Shown here one piece after another: positions 62,562 through 64,000 of a stretch of DNA of 64,000 nucleotides. The stretch covers positions 1-64,000 of the forward strand of contig NZ_JACKTY010000004.1 of the NCBI RefSeq assembly GCF_025822605.1, read 5' to 3'. The notes under the pieces are model-generated. The model searched no databases. It saw only the letters and a program-made list of their open reading frames with translations, and was not told where the DNA came from. This stretch comes from Mycolicibacterium komossense. Its GTDB lineage: Bacteria; Actinomycetota; Actinomycetes; Mycobacteriales; Mycobacteriaceae. Position 1 is the stretch's first letter. Each line of letters opens with the position of its first letter. The position numbers and the translations under genes were made by a program.

Positions 62562-64000
62562 TCAGGGTGCGGGTGCGGCCTCCTGCGGCAGCGGTTGGGG
62601 TGGCAGCGGGGTGGGCTGCTGTCCCGGGAACGGCACCACGAACGGTTCGGTGCCGGGCCGCGGGCCTGGATCGATCGGCTGGCCTGGCGGCGGGGCCGGC
62701 GGCAGGTTGTTCCAGATCGGCGTGCCGTCGGGGTTGTACATCGGCGCACCGTAGGGATGGTCACCCGGTTCCGGGACGACCTTAGGCCACAGTGGTCCGG
62801 GGTACGGGCCGGGCGCCGGTCCGCCGAAAGTGTTACGGATGCTCGGCGGTTCGGGCACCCCGCGGGTGACCGGCAGGAAGTTGCCGTAACCGGGGAAGCC
62901 GATGCCCGGGTTGGGCCTGACGTCGACGCCGGTGCCGAAACCGGTGTTGGTGATCAGCTGGCGCACCGGCCAGTTGTTGTCGACGATCGGCAGCGAACCG
63001 CAGCCGGGTCGACCGCCGGGGCCGCCCTTGGCGCCGGTGATCGGGAGGTTCTCCGGATAGCGGTACGGGTCGTCACCGGCGAGCGCACCGCCGTCGACCA
63101 GGAAGGTCCGGCCGTTGCCGCCGGTGGCATCGTAACCGCCGTTGTCGAGGAGCCACTTCGCGCCGACCAGCATGCAGGTGTATTCCGGGTTGTACTTCAT
63201 CAGCAGGTTCGTCGTCGGTTCGAGCACGTTGACGGCCTTGATGAGGTTGGCCTGGTTCGGCGCCAGCAGGGCGATACCACTGTTGGAGAGCCCAACTACG
63301 TTGAGCAGCAACGCATCCAGCGCTTTGGCGTTGTTGGTGACGGTGACGCTGGTGGTGCTCGCCGCGTTCAGCGTCGACAAGATGTTCTGCGCGGCAGCAC
63401 TGTAGGTGTCGCTGAAACCCTTCAGCGCCTGCCAGTCCGCGCGCACCGTGTCCTGGCGCGGGTTCAGCGCCAGCAGCACCTGATTGAAGTCAGTGGTGGC
63501 CTGCCCGATTCGCTCACCTTGGCCGCGGACGCCCTCGGCGAGCGCAGAGAGGATGGCATTGAGCTTGGCCGGGTCGACCTGGTCGAGCACGCCGACCAGG
63601 TTCTGGAAGACGGTGTTGACCTCGGTGCTGACGTTCTCCGATTTCAGCACCTGACCGGCCGCGAGCCGTTGGGGGCTGGGATCGTCCGGGTACACCAGAT
63701 CGACGAACTTCGCACCGAAGATCGTGGTGGCGCGGATCTTGGCCTGGATATTGGCCGGGATGTGCTGGATCTGGTCCGGGAAGATCTCGAGTTTGAGCGA
63801 TACCGGGGCAGGGCCAAGGGCATTGCCCCCGGAGATCGAGCTGACCCGGCCCACCTGGACCCCGCGCAGTTTGACCTTGCCGCCGGCCTCCATCACCAGG
63901 CCGGCGCGGTCCGAGGTCAGCGTGATCGGGACATAGGAGTTGAACGAGCCGGTGAACAGCGACGCCGTCACGTAGACCAGACCGACGATCACCGCGAGCA
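62562..64000 (-). CDS. mceA: MceA-type MCE family protein (partial, start outside window)
   Basis: At least 479 residues; the frame is open to 64000. Residues seen begin VGLVYVTASLFTGSF, which is the N-terminal helix, so only a short N-terminus is missing. The MCE domain contains LVMEAGGKVKLRGVQVGRVSSISG; the C-terminal region is Pro/Gly-rich with a conserved PENLPITGAKGGPGGRPGCG segment. yrbE permease genes should lie further right. Confidence 0.9.
   Translation of the reverse strand, partial: LAVIVGLVYVTASLFTGSFNSYVPITLTSDRAGLVMEAGGKVKLRGVQVGRVSSISGGNALGPAPVSLKLEIFPDQIQHIPANIQAKIRATTIFGAKFVDLVYPDDPSPQRLAAGQVLKSENVSTEVNTVFQNLVGVLDQVDPAKLNAILSALAEGVRGQGERIGQATTDFNQVLLALNPRQDTVRADWQALKGFSDTYSAAAQNILSTLNAASTTSVTVTNNAKALDALLLNVVGLSNSGIALLAPNQANLIKAVNVLEPTTNLLMKYNPEYTCMLVGAKWLLDNGGYDATGGNGRTFLVDGGALAGDDPYRYPENLPITGAKGGPGGRPGCGSLPIVDNNWPVRQLITNTGFGTGVDVRPNPGIGFPGYGNFLPVTRGVPEPPSIRNTFGGPAPGPYPGPLWPKVVPEPGDHPYGAPMYNPDGTPIWNNLPPAPPPGQPIDPGPRPGTEPFVVPFPGQQPTPLPPQPLPQEAAPAP

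Noticed and set aside
54782..64000. Assignment to the mce4 cholesterol-uptake operon
   Set aside because: The mce type cannot be set by eye; the downstream hydrolase and acyltransferase genes differ from the remembered mce4 surroundings, and no KstR box lies within the part of the operon seen.

Overview
The window is high-GC actinobacterial DNA, most likely from a fast-growing Mycobacterium (Mycolicibacterium). It carries an mce operon with mce-associated genes, a MmpL transporter, a near-perfect KstR box, DUF732, DUF3556 and DUF5302 proteins, and several proteins close to Mycobacterium tuberculosis products (Rv1155-like PPOX protein, CobB sirtuin, alpha-methylacyl-CoA racemase Mcr). These matches come from recalled family knowledge; no search was run.

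Region 1 (1-7449) is the right end of an integrated phage-derived element. Its plus-strand genes cover a scaffold protein, HK97-type major capsid protein, a small terminase-like protein and two head-tail connector-like proteins. They stop at 4301 with no tail genes. Minus-strand accessory genes follow: a two-gene module (a winged-helix-like protein and a putative HEPN protein) and a large serine integrase. An M41-like HEAGH peptidase and a small unknown gene sit on the minus strand inside the head module. The integrase start abuts the 5' fragment of a host HhH-GPD DNA-repair gene, so the right attachment junction lies near 7447. A head module without tail genes, next to an integrase and defence-like genes, suggests a capsid-forming phage satellite rather than a full prophage. 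The left part lies outside the window.

Region 2 (7.5-19.6 kb) is host chromosome. It has a DUF732 secreted protein, a LytS/LytTR two-component system followed by two acetate-type sodium/solute symporters (one with a DUF485 partner), a MFS transporter, a membrane acyltransferase, DUF5302, the PPOX protein, an O-methyltransferase, a YtrA-type GntR regulator and the divergent sirtuin gene.

Region 3 (19.8-28 kb) looks like an accessory insertion between blocks that are close together in M. tuberculosis. It holds a carboxylic-acid reductase pair (EhpF/EhpG- or LuxE/LuxC-like) and a TetR-controlled operon: substrate-binding lipoprotein, permease, ATPase, a gamma-glutamyltransferase without signal peptide, and a YoaK membrane protein. 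Two tandem palindromes lie just upstream of the operon.

Region 4 (28-49 kb) holds a mmpL-tetR operon with a clear operator, a 41-residue ORF with an intrinsic terminator, and acyl-CoA metabolism genes (nitronate monooxygenase, SDR, mcr, two crotonases, thiolase). It also has a ferric reductase divergent from a MFS exporter, a CPBP protease, a gamma-carbonic anhydrase with a TetR regulator, an aldo/keto reductase and a fasciclin protein. Two related GATTTCGGCGTG inverted repeats occur between genes.

Region 5 (49.4-64 kb) holds a DUF3556 membrane protein under a KstR box, DUF427 and DoxX proteins, a WS/DGAT-like acyltransferase and an epoxide-hydrolase-like protein. It ends in a minus-strand mce operon (mceA, cut by the window edge, to mceF, then two mce-associated genes), a putative lipid or steroid importer.
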